Below are positions 16,498-25,394 of a DNA stretch of 37,289 nt, piece after piece (position 1 is the first letter of the stretch; the number at the start of each line of letters is the position of its first letter). Under the pieces are notes generated by a model. It was not told where the DNA came from. It did not search any database and worked only from the letters and a program-made list of their open reading frames with translations. Made by a program: the position numbers and the translations under genes. The stretch is from Candidatus Fimousia stercorigallinarum (lineage in GTDB: Bacteria; Bacillota; Clostridia; Lachnospirales; Lachnospiraceae), in contig DVKZ01000085.1 in NCBI GenBank assembly GCA_018715775.1, positions 1 to 37,289 on the forward strand, read 5' to 3'.

Positions 16498-17189
16498 CAT
16501 AATTTTAGCATTTCATTTCGTAAACGCCTTATAATTTTTTTCTCCAGTCTTGATATATAAGATTGGGAAATGCCCAGGAGATCCGCAACTTCTTTCTGGG
16601 TCATTTCCCTGCCTTCTTTTTGATTGATCCCGAATCGTAACTCAATAATCATTTTCTCTCTATCCGTTAAGATTTCCATTGCTTTCCGTAAAAGTGTTCG
16701 GTCTACTTCACTTTCAAGATTCCGATAGATAATATCCTCATCTGTCCCAAGAATATCCGAAAGAAGCAGCTCGTTCCCATCCCAGTCTACATTTAATGGT
16801 TCATCGATCGATACCTCCATCCGTACTTTATTATTTCGTCTCAGATACATTAAAATCTCATTTTCAATACAGCGAGACGCATAAGTCGCTAATTTGATCT
16901 TGCGTTCCGGATTGAACGTATTAATCGCCTTGATCAATCCGATCGTACCAATGGAGATCAGATCCTCAACCCCGATTCCTGTATTGTCAAATTTCTTTGC
17001 TATATAGACAACCAGCCTTAAATTACGTTCGATCAATACCGCCTTGGCTCTTCCCTCGTGATCCGTATTCAAATGACGGATCATTTCTTCTTCCTGAACT
17101 GCATCCAGAGGAGTCGGCAGTATTTCTGAACCTCCGATATAATGAATCTCCCCTTTTTTCCCCTGCTTCATTTTGAATTTTAGCATCAT
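16494..17189 (-). CDS. sigE: RNA polymerase sigma-E, early mother-cell sigma factor (pro-sigma-E)
   Basis: 231 residues. It controls early mother-cell sporulation genes once cleaved by SpoIIGA. Region 2 ([58 protein letters not shown]) and region 4 ([37 protein letters not shown]) are complete. The mature sequence [12 protein letters not shown] begins at residue 17, so the pro-peptide is only 16 residues ([16 protein letters not shown]), against 27 in B. subtilis. A TAA two codons before the ATG excludes an upstream extension in this frame. GGGAGGG precedes the ATG, which overlaps the spoIIGA stop (ATGA), so the pair is translationally coupled. Confidence 0.96.
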   Translation of the reverse strand: MMLKFKMKQGKKGEIHYIGGSEILPTPLDAVQEEEMIRHLNTDHEGRAKAVLIERNLRLVVYIAKKFDNTGIGVEDLISIGTIGLIKAINTFNPERKIKLATYASRCIENEILMYLRRNNKVRMEVSIDEPLNVDWDGNELLLSDILGTDEDIIYRNLESEVDRTLLRKAMEILTDREKMIIELRFGINQKEGREMTQKEVADLLGISQSYISRLEKKIIRRLRNEMLKLC

Positions 17190-17920
17190 ATTTTATTCCC
17201 TCCCATAAAAATATCCCTGTGAAGAATCATTTGAAAATCTCCATTCCCAGACAGATCTTGTTCAACAATTCCGATATAAGGGTGTTTGATTTCCAAATTT
17301 TTTTCTAAAATAACAAATGAATCAATTGGGATCGCAAATAATAATCCACTCTCATTTCCTACCGAAGAAAATGGAACTATTCGGGGATCTTTTATTTGAC
17401 TCCAGTCAAAAACCGACTTTATCGCTTCATAGGAAATCAGAGATACCATTTCCGAACCTCCGGATAGATATAATCGGTTGCCGGTATCATACAATGCTTT
17501 TACTTTTACTTTTTTCCCATCATTGGAACAGCAGACCGTATAAATATCCGATTTTGGGATATACTTTATGTAGAAAAGCAATACCAACGTTCCGAGCAGT
17601 GCCGCCAAACATCCGAGCTTTGGGATGAGCATCCAAAATCCGCTTGCTGCAACAGATACCATAAAGAGAGTCAGACATAACTTTTTGCTTTTGCCGATCA
17701 GATAGAACAAACCCCATTCTATGAGCAGCAAAAAGATCCGCATTGGAATTCGTTGAAACACAAAAAAAGTGTCCAGACTCATTATCAATATAAAAGCGAA
17801 AAAAATTCTTTTTGACAAATGATAGTGCATCAAGCTTGCCGAAAGAAAAAGCAGATATCCATTCCAGAGCAGCTGCATCAGAAAAAAAAGATCTCCATAA
17901 ATGATAACCGGTCCATCCAT
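17186..17920 (-). CDS. spoIIGA: SpoIIGA, membrane aspartic protease that processes pro-sigma-E
   Basis: About 244 residues, somewhat shorter than B. subtilis SpoIIGA (about 309). The N-terminal half has roughly five hydrophobic segments (about 5-30, 36-56, 58-78, 80-98, 100-120). The cytoplasmic C-terminal half carries the aspartic-protease-like motif YDTGN with D145, followed by a second strand, [17 protein letters not shown]. In B. subtilis this protein cleaves pro-sigma-E at the septum upon a forespore signal. Placement directly before sigE with a 4-nt overlap confirms the call. ATG 17920 is chosen because TGAGGA lies about 8 nt upstream; more upstream ATGs (17938, 18007) have no ribosome site and would overlap a terminator hairpin. 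Confidence 0.9.
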   Translation of the reverse strand: MDGPVIIYGDLFFLMQLLWNGYLLFLSASLMHYHLSKRIFFAFILIMSLDTFFVFQRIPMRIFLLLIEWGLFYLIGKSKKLCLTLFMVSVAASGFWMLIPKLGCLAALLGTLVLLFYIKYIPKSDIYTVCCSNDGKKVKVKALYDTGNRLYLSGGSEMVSLISYEAIKSVFDWSQIKDPRIVPFSSVGNESGLLFAIPIDSFVILEKNLEIKHPYIGIVEQDLSGNGDFQMILHRDIFMGGNKI

Positions 17921-17950
17921 CCTTATTTCCTCATTCATTATTTCGTTTTT

Positions 17951-17985
17951 ATTATAAAAAAAAATATGTACATTCTTTGTCACAA
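17951..17985 (-). promoter_or_regulatory. Possible promoter of spoIIGA-sigE
   Basis: The minus strand has an exact TATAAT (17956-17951) directly after a run of eight T. There is no -35 at 17 nt. TTGTGA (17985-17980) lies 23 nt away, a spacing reminiscent of the B. subtilis spoIIG promoter, which is Spo0A-activated. No convincing Spo0A box was found. Confidence 0.4.
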
Positions 17986-18010
17986 CCCGTGTGAAAAAAA
18001 TGTACATATT
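17957..18010 (-). terminator. Hairpin terminator after ftsZ
   Basis: The minus strand has a 12-bp outer stem (18010-17999 with 17974-17963) and an inner 5-bp stem TCACA/TGTGA around a 5-nt loop, then eight T (17964-17957). It ends the dcw transcript before spoIIGA. The T run abuts the TATAAT of the next promoter. Confidence 0.65.
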
Positions 18011-18045
18011 CTCTCTTATTCTTTATAATCTGTCTAAATTCGATA

Positions 18046-19212
18046 TTAACGTCTGCGATTCTTTAAAAAGTCAGGGATTACGATCATATCATCATCGTAT
18101 GTCGCATTTTGGAAACGCTTTGGTTCCTGCTGTACCGGAGCCTGCTGCTGAGGCTGAGCCTGTTGCTGACCCGCACTTCCACCGACAGGCTGTCCACCAT
18201 ATGACGGTTCCGGCCTTGAATTCTGTGCCGATTTCTTCGGAGCCGAACCATTCTCTTTATCACGGATTCCGGTCGCAATGATCGTAATACTGATCTGTTC
18301 ATCCGGAATATCGCTTTCAACGTTACCGAAGATAATATTCGCACCGTCTCCTGCAACTTCTGTCAAATAAGAAATTGCATCGTATACTTCCTGAATTCCG
18401 ACATCGCCGGAAAAGTTCACGATAATATCTGTTGCACCACTGACCGTTGTCTCTAACAGCGGGCTTTCCATCGCTGATTTTACCGCCTGGATTGCTCTGT
18501 CATCACCATCGGAATCTGCCACACCGATACCGATATGGGCAATTCCTTTATCTCTCATGACTGTTTGAACATCCGCAAAGTCAAGGTTGATCAGCCCCGG
18601 TTTATAAATCAGGTCAGTAATTCCCTGTACGCCCTGCTGCAGAACTTCATCCGCTTTCTTTAATGCAGCCGGAATAGATGTTTTCTTATCACAAATCTGA
18701 AGTAATTTATCATTCGGAATGATGATCAATGTATCAACATTCTCTTTTAAACGCTCAATACCTGCTTTTGCGTTATTCATACGAGGTCTGCCTTCAAACA
18801 TAAATGGCTTCGTAACAACGCCAACCGTTAAAATGCCCATATTCTTTGTGATCTCAGCAACAACAGGAGCCGCACCGGTACCGGTTCCGCCTCCCATACC
18901 GCAGGTAACAAACACCATATCTGCATCTTTTACTAATTCGGTAATTTCTTCACGGTTTTCTTCAATCGCCTGCTGTCCGATCTCAGGCTTTGCCCCTGCA
19001 CCGAGTCCCTTGGTCAGTTTTTCCCCAATCTGAACTTTTGTAGCCGCTTTACATGAGCTTAAAGCCTGCTTGTCTGTATTAATTCCTACTAATTCAACAC
19101 CTTGAATATTCTCATCAATCATGCGGTTAACAGCGTTATTGCCGGCGCCGCCAACCCCGATTACTAATATTTTTGCCTGTGTTCTATCCTCATTTGGCAT
19201 AATTTCAACCAC
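18046..19212 (-). CDS. ftsZ: Cell division protein FtsZ
   Basis: The tubulin-like GTPase that forms the Z ring. About 388 residues. The GTP-binding domain shows [19 protein letters not shown], the tubulin signature [12 protein letters not shown], and the T7 synergy region [12 protein letters not shown] glutamine-rich flexible linker (about residues 325-370) leads to the C-terminal peptide [16 protein letters not shown], which docks partners such as SepF or FtsA. The start is GTG 19212, because AGGAGG lies 6 nt upstream; an ATG 30 nt further upstream lacks a ribosome site. It is the last gene of the dcw run. ftsA does not precede it. Confidence 0.97.
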   Translation of the reverse strand: MVEIMPNEDRTQAKILVIGVGGAGNNAVNRMIDENIQGVELVGINTDKQALSSCKAATKVQIGEKLTKGLGAGAKPEIGQQAIEENREEITELVKDADMVFVTCGMGGGTGTGAAPVVAEITKNMGILTVGVVTKPFMFEGRPRMNNAKAGIERLKENVDTLIIIPNDKLLQICDKKTSIPAALKKADEVLQQGVQGITDLIYKPGLINLDFADVQTVMRDKGIAHIGIGVADSDGDDRAIQAVKSAMESPLLETTVSGATDIIVNFSGDVGIQEVYDAISYLTEVAGDGANIIFGNVESDIPDEQISITIIATGIRDKENGSAPKKSAQNSRPEPSYGGQPVGGSAGQQQAQPQQQAPVQQEPKRFQNATYDDDMIVIPDFLKNRRR

Positions 19213-19254
19213 AATATTTCCTCCTAGTCTGGACCTTCCCATTTATAAATATAC

Positions 19255-19290
19255 CTATATACTATATTATAATATTTTGATGGAATCCTC
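19255..19290 (-). promoter_or_regulatory. Possible AT-rich promoter ahead of ftsZ
   Basis: In the roughly 80-nt ftsQ-ftsZ gap the minus strand has TTGAGG followed by AT-rich sequence with an exact TATAAT 15 nt on and TAATAT 17 nt on. Spacing is imperfect, so support is weak. Confidence 0.35.
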
Positions 19291-19292
19291 AA

Positions 19293-20096
19293 CTATTTTT
19301 TCGTTCGAAATGTTATAATTTTACTTTCTTTCGTATACTGATCCATATAAACAGTACCGCTTTTTCCTTCCAAACTTTCAAAAATTCCCGGTAAAACGCT
19401 CAACTGAGCATCCAGATCATCACCGGTTCCTAAATTGACATTCAGATCATCTTTTTTTAATACAATATCACCATCTTCTTTAAACTGGATCTCATTGATC
19501 GTAAGTTCATTTGTCGTGATCAATGTTGTAATTCTGATGATCTTGCTAAAATATCCTTTCTTCTTCACCGGCAGTTTTTCATAAATTGTAATATTATCAT
19601 AGGATAATCCGGTAACAAGCGGAACATCCTTCAGCCGTTTATTCATAACTTCGAGCGCATAGCCATCTTTATCAAAATAAACATACTTTCCGGCATAGGA
19701 AATACATCCGGCACGAAGGTTTTCATTGACCCGAATCGTAATCGAATTCAATCCGGTAATCCGTATGTCAATATTTTCAACAAACGGCATCGTCTCAATC
19801 GGCTTGATTTTATTTCGAAGTTTTAAAAATACTGAGTTTGGTATATAGAAATCTTCTTTTACCGCTGAAACAATTTCTTTATCACTATAATATTGCGTTC
19901 CTTCCACTTTAATCGTTTTGATCCGGCAAAGAAGCGTGATCAAAACGATACCCATAATGACAAAAGCAATTATGATAGCAAAAAACTGTTTAAGCGATAA
20001 CCGCTTTTTCGTTCTTTTCTCTGAGGTTTCTTTTTGTCTTTTCTTTCGTTCAAATTGTATGATCTTTTCATCTTTTTGATTTTCTGTGTTTTTCAT
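19293..20096 (-). CDS. ftsQ: Cell division protein FtsQ/DivIB
   Basis: About 267 residues, single-pass membrane protein of the divisome that joins FtsL and FtsB-like DivIC. A charged N-terminal cytoplasmic tail rich in K and R (about 1-35) precedes one membrane helix (about 36-60; FFAIIIAFVIMGIVLITLL). A POTRA domain follows (IKTIKVEGTQYYSDKEIVSAVKE), then the beta domain (PFVENIDIRITGLNSITIRVNE, YVYFDKDGYALEV). The first ATG (20102) is only 3 nt from AGGA; the second (20096) has better spacing and is chosen. It lies between ftsW and ftsZ, as expected for DivIB. Confidence 0.9.
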   Translation of the reverse strand: MKNTENQKDEKIIQFERKKRQKETSEKRTKKRLSLKQFFAIIIAFVIMGIVLITLLCRIKTIKVEGTQYYSDKEIVSAVKEDFYIPNSVFLKLRNKIKPIETMPFVENIDIRITGLNSITIRVNENLRAGCISYAGKYVYFDKDGYALEVMNKRLKDVPLVTGLSYDNITIYEKLPVKKKGYFSKIIRITTLITTNELTINEIQFKEDGDIVLKKDDLNVNLGTGDDLDAQLSVLPGIFESLEGKSGTVYMDQYTKESKIITFRTKK

Positions 20097-20123
20097 CCGC
20101 ATCTGTCCTATCTATGATCTGTG

Positions 20124-21221
20124 CTACACTTTAATCTGTCTGGATATCGACAATACAACTCCCATTTCCATCAACAGCCCCATCAACGATGATCCCCCGT
20201 AACTGATGAACGGCAGCGGGATTCCGGTTGGAGGCAGAAAATTAGTAACAACGCCAATATTAATAATCATTTGAACGGCCACATGACACGCTACGCCAAT
20301 TGCGATCAGTGATCCGAATAGATCAGGTGCATTCATTGCAATGATCAGAATTCTCCATATCAGCAGCAAAAACATCAAGATAACTGCAAATGCTCCAAAT
20401 AATCCTAATTCTTCACAGATAATCGAGAAAATCATATCATTATGAGATTCCGGGATAAATCCCATCTTCTGCATGCTTTGCCCAAGGCCCTTGCCAAAAA
20501 TTCCTCCGGAACCGATCGCATACAACGCCTGCATCGTCTGAAGTCCTTTTTCATGATTTTCCGGATCGAGCCAGATCGCGATTCGTTCCATTCGATATCC
20601 AGGACCAAACTGGATATATATAAATCCCAAAAATAAAACAGAACAGGCAAGTGCGATCAACTGCTTGGAACAAGGACTCACTACGAAGATCATAATTCCG
20701 GTAATTCCACATAACACGATTGCTGTACTAAGATTTTCCACGACAACGAGCCCTATGATCGGAAGTGCGATAATAACCCACTTCATGACATCTTTCATCG
20801 TTCTGAGTTTATGCGAATTTACAGAAAGCTGATATGCCAGAAACATAATCAGGAACAGCTTTGCAAATTCGGAAGGCTGCACCTGAATTCCTCCAATCGA
20901 GATCCATCTCCTGGAACCTTTTGTAACCGCACCAAATACCAGAACAAAAACCAAACTGCCGGCAGATGCTGCATATACAAACCATGCCCATAGTTTCCTT
21001 TTAAAAATACGATAATCCACCCGCGTGAGCATAAACATGACGACCAGACTGCCGACAGCGATCAACGCCTGACGAAACAGCCAGTGTGTAGTGCTTCCGT
21101 AACGAACAGAACTCGTATAAGAACTGGTACTGTAAATCATTACCAGTCCAAATCCCACTAAAATAAGGACAAGAAATAGAAGTGGGTAATCAAAATATCT
21201 TTTTACGGGTCTTTTTGCCAA
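20124..21221 (-). CDS. ftsW: SEDS-family peptidoglycan polymerase FtsW/SpoVE
   Basis: 365 residues with about ten membrane helices. SEDS proteins polymerise lipid II and work with a class B PBP. Family motifs include MIYSTSSY, GSRRWISIGGIQVQPSEFAKLFLIMFLAY, GKGLGQSMQKMGFIPESHNDMIFSIICEELG and the C-terminal TGIPLPFISYGGSSL. In this cluster the position after murD corresponds to B. subtilis spoVE, and either a vegetative or sporulation role is possible. The start is a rare TTG (21221), preceded by AGAGGTGAG. An ATG just upstream is out of frame and stops after seven codons. Confidence 0.94.
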   Translation of the reverse strand: MAKRPVKRYFDYPLLFLVLILVGFGLVMIYSTSSYTSSVRYGSTTHWLFRQALIAVGSLVVMFMLTRVDYRIFKRKLWAWFVYAASAGSLVFVLVFGAVTKGSRRWISIGGIQVQPSEFAKLFLIMFLAYQLSVNSHKLRTMKDVMKWVIIALPIIGLVVVENLSTAIVLCGITGIMIFVVSPCSKQLIALACSVLFLGFIYIQFGPGYRMERIAIWLDPENHEKGLQTMQALYAIGSGGIFGKGLGQSMQKMGFIPESHNDMIFSIICEELGLFGAFAVILMFLLLIWRILIIAMNAPDLFGSLIAIGVACHVAVQMIINIGVVTNFLPPTGIPLPFISYGGSSLMGLLMEMGVVLSISRQIKV

Positions 21222-21269
21222 ATCATCTCACCTCTTTTGCCGCAGGAATCATCTCAGGATTCTTCTACA

Positions 21270-22622
21270 TCATGCGAGTTTATGAACAAATTCTTTAAAC
21301 TGATCTCCACGGACCTCGTAGTTTTTGAACATTCCCCAGCTTGCACATGCCGGAGATAATAACACCGCATCTCCATTTTCCGCATGTCTTGCAGCATAGT
21401 CAACTGCTTCTTCTAACGACTCTACCATAACAATATGATCAAAGCCATGTTCTCTTGCCGTTTTAGCAATTTTTTCTGCAGTCTGCCCTAATAAGATCAA
21501 TTCTTTTACTTTTCCATCAAATGCCTCGATCCATTCGTCATACGCAGATTGTTTATCGTATCCGCCGCCGATCAAATAGGTCGGACGATTCATTGCCTGG
21601 ATTCCTTTAATCGCAGCATCCGGATTCGTTCCCTTAGAATCATTATAGTAAGCAACCCCGTTGATTTCATCAACAAATTCAATTCGATGTGCAACTCCTT
21701 TAAACTTTCGGATTCCTTCAAGGATTGCTTCCGGCTTGATTCCCATAAAATAAGTCACGCCGATCGCAGCGAGTATATTTTCATGATTATGTCCGCCGAG
21801 CAGATTGATATCATCCATCGTGCAAATTACTTTTTTCTCTCCATTCCATGATACCACAAACTGATCTTTATCAAGATAAACCCCCTGATCAAGGATTTCT
21901 TTCCTACTGAAGAAAACCGGTGTTGCGGAAATTTTTTCTGCCATTGCTCTTGTTGTCGGATCATCATAATTCAATACGCAGAACTGATCCTTCGTCTGAT
22001 TCATGGCAATCTTTAATTTTGTCTCTGCATAACATTCTACCGTTCCATGACGATCCAAATGATCAGGCGTTATATTTAACACTGCGCTGACTTTCGGGCA
22101 AAAATCATGAATCGTTTCCAGCTGAAAGCTGCTGATCTCCGCAACGATCAAACTATCTTCCGTTGTATCAAGTGCAACATTCGTATATGGAATGCCGATA
22201 TTACCGACAACAAATACAGAATCACTCTGACAAGAAGCAATCTCTCCTGCCAGCGCCGTTGTCGTCGTCTTTCCATTGGTACCTGTGATCGCCGCAATTT
22301 CCCCTTTTGAGAAATAATATGCGAGTTCAATCTCACTCCACACCGGGATTCCTGCTTTTACAAATTTCTGAACAAATGGTGCATTCACAGAAATGCCGGG
22401 ACTGAGAACCATCATATCAAATTCTCTTACCATTTCATCTGTCAGTTCGCCGAGGATTACCTCAACTGGTGCTCCGACCTTCTGAATAATATCCTCTTTA
22501 TTCAACTGATCATTTCCATCATATAATACCGTTTCTATACCACAGTCTGTCAGCAGCTTTGCTGCACCGATACCACTGATGCCGGTTCCTGCAGACATGA
22601 CTCTTTTTCCTTTTAATTCCAT
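21270..22622 (-). CDS. murD: UDP-N-acetylmuramoyl-L-alanine:D-glutamate ligase
   Basis: 450 residues, full length. It adds D-Glu to UDP-MurNAc-L-Ala in cytoplasmic peptidoglycan precursor synthesis. The N-terminal Rossmann domain (about 1-95) carries GTGISGIGAAKLL. The central ATPase domain has the P-loop GTNGKTTTTAL near residue 115, then ITPDHLDRHGTVECYAETK and GGHNHENILAAIG. The C-terminal domain shows YYNDSKGTNPDAAIKGI and LLSPACASWGMFKNYEVRGDQFKE. AAAGGAG precedes ATG 22622. It lies 12 nt after mraY. Confidence 0.98.
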   Translation of the reverse strand: MELKGKRVMSAGTGISGIGAAKLLTDCGIETVLYDGNDQLNKEDIIQKVGAPVEVILGELTDEMVREFDMMVLSPGISVNAPFVQKFVKAGIPVWSEIELAYYFSKGEIAAITGTNGKTTTTALAGEIASCQSDSVFVVGNIGIPYTNVALDTTEDSLIVAEISSFQLETIHDFCPKVSAVLNITPDHLDRHGTVECYAETKLKIAMNQTKDQFCVLNYDDPTTRAMAEKISATPVFFSRKEILDQGVYLDKDQFVVSWNGEKKVICTMDDINLLGGHNHENILAAIGVTYFMGIKPEAILEGIRKFKGVAHRIEFVDEINGVAYYNDSKGTNPDAAIKGIQAMNRPTYLIGGGYDKQSAYDEWIEAFDGKVKELILLGQTAEKIAKTAREHGFDHIVMVESLEEAVDYAARHAENGDAVLLSPACASWGMFKNYEVRGDQFKEFVHKLA

Positions 22623-22634
22623 CTTTTATCTCCT

Positions 22635-23591
22635 TTAAATCGCAATAAATCCGATCATACAAAGCACCGTTGTCGCAATTGCAAAGATTGCCACAACCTT
22701 TGTTTCCGGCCATCCGGATAACTCAAAGTGATGGTGGATCGGCGCCATCTTAAAGACACGTTTTCCGGTTGTCTTAAAGGATACAACCTGGATCATAACA
22801 GATACTACTTCTAATAAATAAATAAAAGCAACAATCGGAATAAATAACGGCATCTGCAGAACGATTGCCGTAGAAGCAACAAAGCCCCCAAGTGCAAGCG
22901 ATCCGGTATCTCCCATAAATACTCTTGCCGGATATACATTAAATACAAGAAATCCTAACAATGCTCCGATCGCAGCTCCGATCACCGGTTCGATCCCCGC
23001 ATTTGTGGCAATCGCAACAACGCCGAAAAAGGTCGCGATCAAAACCGTTACACTCGATGCAAGCCCGTCAAGACCATCTGTAAAGTTTGCACCATTTACT
23101 GTGCCAAGTACAATAATAAACAGCGCCGGAACATATAATATCCCTAATTCCAGATATCTTCCGCCCGAAAATGGTATTAACATCGTCGTATCCATTCCTG
23201 CGTAATTTAAAATATAAAAAGCAAAAATCGCAGTTACAACAATCTGTCCAAGCATCTTCTGCCATGCACGGAGACCAAGATTCCTTTTCATAACGACCTT
23301 TATGTAGTCATCAATAAATCCAATCAAACCAAAGCCGACGGTTACAAATAAAATCGGAATGATATTCGGATAATCTCTTAAATAAGCGATTGAGCCGACG
23401 ATAATCCCAAATAAAATGATCAGTCCGCCCATTGTCGGCGTTCCGGATTTTTTCAGATGAGATTCCGGTCCTTCATCCCTGATAAACTGACCAAATTTCA
23501 ATTTCTGTAAATATTTGATCACTGTCGGACTTAAAATCAAGCATACAAAAAATGCAATTAAAACCGGTATCAAAATGTCATTTTTTATCAT
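22635..23591 (-). CDS. mraY: Phospho-N-acetylmuramoyl-pentapeptide-transferase
   Basis: Transfers phospho-MurNAc-pentapeptide to undecaprenyl phosphate, making lipid I at the membrane. About 318 residues with ten hydrophobic segments. Motifs: SHLKKSGTPTMGGLI, GFIDDYIKVVMKRNLGL (catalytic aspartates), NFTDGLDGLA, FMGDTGSLALGG, and MAPIHHHFELSGWPETKV. A GTG at 23600 overlaps the ribosome site AGAGGTGA, so ATG 23591 is taken as the start. It is the first gene after a strong internal promoter (23663-23691), so mraY-murD-ftsW-ftsQ-ftsZ can be transcribed apart from the upstream part of the cluster. Confidence 0.97.
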   Translation of the reverse strand: MIKNDILIPVLIAFFVCLILSPTVIKYLQKLKFGQFIRDEGPESHLKKSGTPTMGGLIILFGIIVGSIAYLRDYPNIIPILFVTVGFGLIGFIDDYIKVVMKRNLGLRAWQKMLGQIVVTAIFAFYILNYAGMDTTMLIPFSGGRYLELGILYVPALFIIVLGTVNGANFTDGLDGLASSVTVLIATFFGVVAIATNAGIEPVIGAAIGALLGFLVFNVYPARVFMGDTGSLALGGFVASTAIVLQMPLFIPIVAFIYLLEVVSVMIQVVSFKTTGKRVFKMAPIHHHFELSGWPETKVVAIFAIATTVLCMIGFIAI

Positions 23592-23632
23592 TTTATTCAC
23601 CTCTTTTGTTTTTTACAAATACATCATACTCC

Positions 23633-23651
23633 GGACAATACTATATTGCCC
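23633..23651 (-). other. 5'-leader hairpin of mraY
   Basis: The minus strand folds GGGCAATA/TATTGTCC (8 bp with one G-U) around a TAG loop, right after the predicted mraY transcription start. The G-U pair makes it better on this strand than the other. There is no T tract, so it is not a terminator; it may protect the 5' end. Confidence 0.4.
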
Positions 23652-23662
23652 TTAACTATATG

Positions 23663-23691
23663 ATTATATAGTTTTTTTTTCGCAGAATCAA
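23663..23691 (-). promoter_or_regulatory. Promoter of mraY-murD-ftsW-ftsQ-ftsZ
   Basis: The minus strand has TTGATT (23691-23686), a 17-nt spacer containing nine A in a row, and an exact TATAAT (23668-23663). The -35 overlaps the stop codon of the upstream PBP gene. The -10 lies in an inverted repeat, AACTATA/TATAGTT (23654-23673). Confidence 0.7.
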
Positions 23692-25394
23692 GAGCCAAAA
23701 CTCTCTTTTAGTCCTAAATACGGTAAAATATTCTGAAACAACTCTTTAACAGCCGGCGCAGCGATCTGTCCACCGTAGTACGTCCCTTCCGGTTCATCAA
23801 TAAGAATCAGAGCCATCACCGTCGGATTTTCAGCACTGGCAAAACCAATAAACGAAGAGATATATTTTCCGGTTCCTCGTGGCAGTTTTTCACTCGTTGC
23901 TGTCTTTCCACCGATCCGGTATCCGTCGATCTTTGCTTTGCTTCCCGATCCTTCCGATACAACAGCTTCCAACACTTCCTTCATCAGTTCCGATGTTTGT
24001 TTTGATATCACATGTTCCTTTTTCTCAAATTCTAATGATTCATTCTCCGTTTTCATCGCAAAATGCGGTGTAACGAGCGTCCCTCCATTGACGACAGCAC
24101 TTGCAGCACGCATGAGCTGAAGCGGTGTGATCTGAATCGACTGTCCGAATGCCATAGTTGCCAATTCTACTGCTCCAATGTTTTTTAATTGATGCATGAT
24201 CGAATTTGCCTCTCCCGGAACATCGACACCGGTCTTTTCAAACAAGCCCAGTGTTTTATAATACTCATACATTTTCGTTTTTCCGACTCTGGCAGCAACA
24301 TCCATAAAAACGGGATTACAGGAATTCATAACTCCTTCTTTAAACGTCTCACTGCCGTGTCCGCCCCTTTTGTGGCATCGGATTCTCCTGTCTTCTACGA
24401 TCCGAAATCCCGGACAGGAAAACGTATCCGATAACGTAACTGCACCGGATTCCAGCCCTGCAGATGCCGTTACGATCTTAAAAGTGGAGCCCGGTTCATA
24501 AGTATCGCTGACACACCAGTTTCTCCACATTTTATTCAGCTGCTCCTGCTTTTCTTCTGCTGACAATTGATCTTCATTTTTTATATTTAGTTCATATGGT
24601 TCATTCAAATTAAATTCCGGAACATTGACCATCGCATATAATTCGCCATTTTGCGGATTCATTACAATCATAGATACTCTGTTTGCATTTTTGGCTTCCT
24701 TCATCTTTTCGCAAATTTGCTGCGCATACTTCTGGATCTGAATATCCATCGTCAAGTATAAATCTTCTCCGGAAACAGGTTCTTGCCGTTCTTCTTCCTC
24801 ATTCGGAATTTCGATTCCTTTTCCATCCGTCATGGTTAAAATATAACCGTTTTCTCCCTGTAAAATATCGTCGTATTTTACTTCCAGCCCAATGATCCCC
24901 TGATTATCGGCGCCCGTAAATCCAAGTACAGTCGAAGCAAGTTCTTCATAAGGATAATAGCGTTTATAATCCTCATCAACCATAACGCCATCCAGGTTCA
25001 GCGCACGGATCTCATTTGCCGTTTCTTTCGGAACATTACTTTTGATCTTCTCTCTTGCCGAGACTTTTTCTACCTTTTTTCGGATTTCCGCTGCATCAAT
25101 CGAAAGCAGCGACGACAGGCTCTCAATCACCTTCTCCGGCTCTGTGATCTGGCTGTGGATCACAGAAATCGAGCATACCGCTCTGTTACTGGCAAGAACA
25201 ACGCCGTTCCTATCATAGATGATTCCTCTCGGCGCTTTAATCTCCCTCTCCCTCTGATGAAGGTCTTTTGCAAGTTTTGTATATTTATCCGACTGAAAGA
25301 TCATAACCCATGATAACTTTCCGATCACGGAAATAAGAAGGATCAAAATGACTGCCAGCATCCCCAACAGCCGCTTTTTTTGCATGGTTCTCAT
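23688..25394 (-). CDS. spoVD: Class B penicillin-binding protein, SpoVD-like
   Basis: 568 residues. One N-terminal membrane helix (about 9-33) is followed by a dimerization region starting REIKAPRGIIYDRNGVVLASN and a transpeptidase domain. SxxK is STFK (303-306) and SxN is SCN (358-360). The third motif is KTA (497-499, in GGKTATSEK) instead of the usual KTG. Class B PBPs cross-link peptide stems with a SEDS partner. Position directly before mraY and after another class B PBP matches spoVD (cortex synthesis) in B. subtilis, but the PASTA domain found there is absent. The ATG at 25394 has only AGGG, lying in a hairpin stem. The spoVD name rests on order, not on experiment. Confidence 0.8.
   Translation of the reverse strand: MRTMQKKRLLGMLAVILILLISVIGKLSWVMIFQSDKYTKLAKDLHQREREIKAPRGIIYDRNGVVLASNRAVCSISVIHSQITEPEKVIESLSSLLSIDAAEIRKKVEKVSAREKIKSNVPKETANEIRALNLDGVMVDEDYKRYYPYEELASTVLGFTGADNQGIIGLEVKYDDILQGENGYILTMTDGKGIEIPNEEEERQEPVSGEDLYLTMDIQIQKYAQQICEKMKEAKNANRVSMIVMNPQNGELYAMVNVPEFNLNEPYELNIKNEDQLSAEEKQEQLNKMWRNWCVSDTYEPGSTFKIVTASAGLESGAVTLSDTFSCPGFRIVEDRRIRCHKRGGHGSETFKEGVMNSCNPVFMDVAARVGKTKMYEYYKTLGLFEKTGVDVPGEANSIMHQLKNIGAVELATMAFGQSIQITPLQLMRAASAVVNGGTLVTPHFAMKTENESLEFEKKEHVISKQTSELMKEVLEAVVSEGSGSKAKIDGYRIGGKTATSEKLPRGTGKYISSFIGFASAENPTVMALILIDEPEGTYYGGQIAAPAVKELFQNILPYLGLKESFGS

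Noticed and set aside
17974..17986. Spo0A box in the spoIIGA upstream region
   Set aside because: The plus strand has TTTGTC but continues ACAA rather than GAA, so it is a partial match only. It also lies in the stem of the ftsZ terminator.
23654..23680. Plus-strand terminator (AACTATA/TATAGTT followed by nine T)
   Set aside because: No gene runs on the plus strand here. The T run is the complement of the A-tract spacer of the mraY promoter, so promoter use explains it better.
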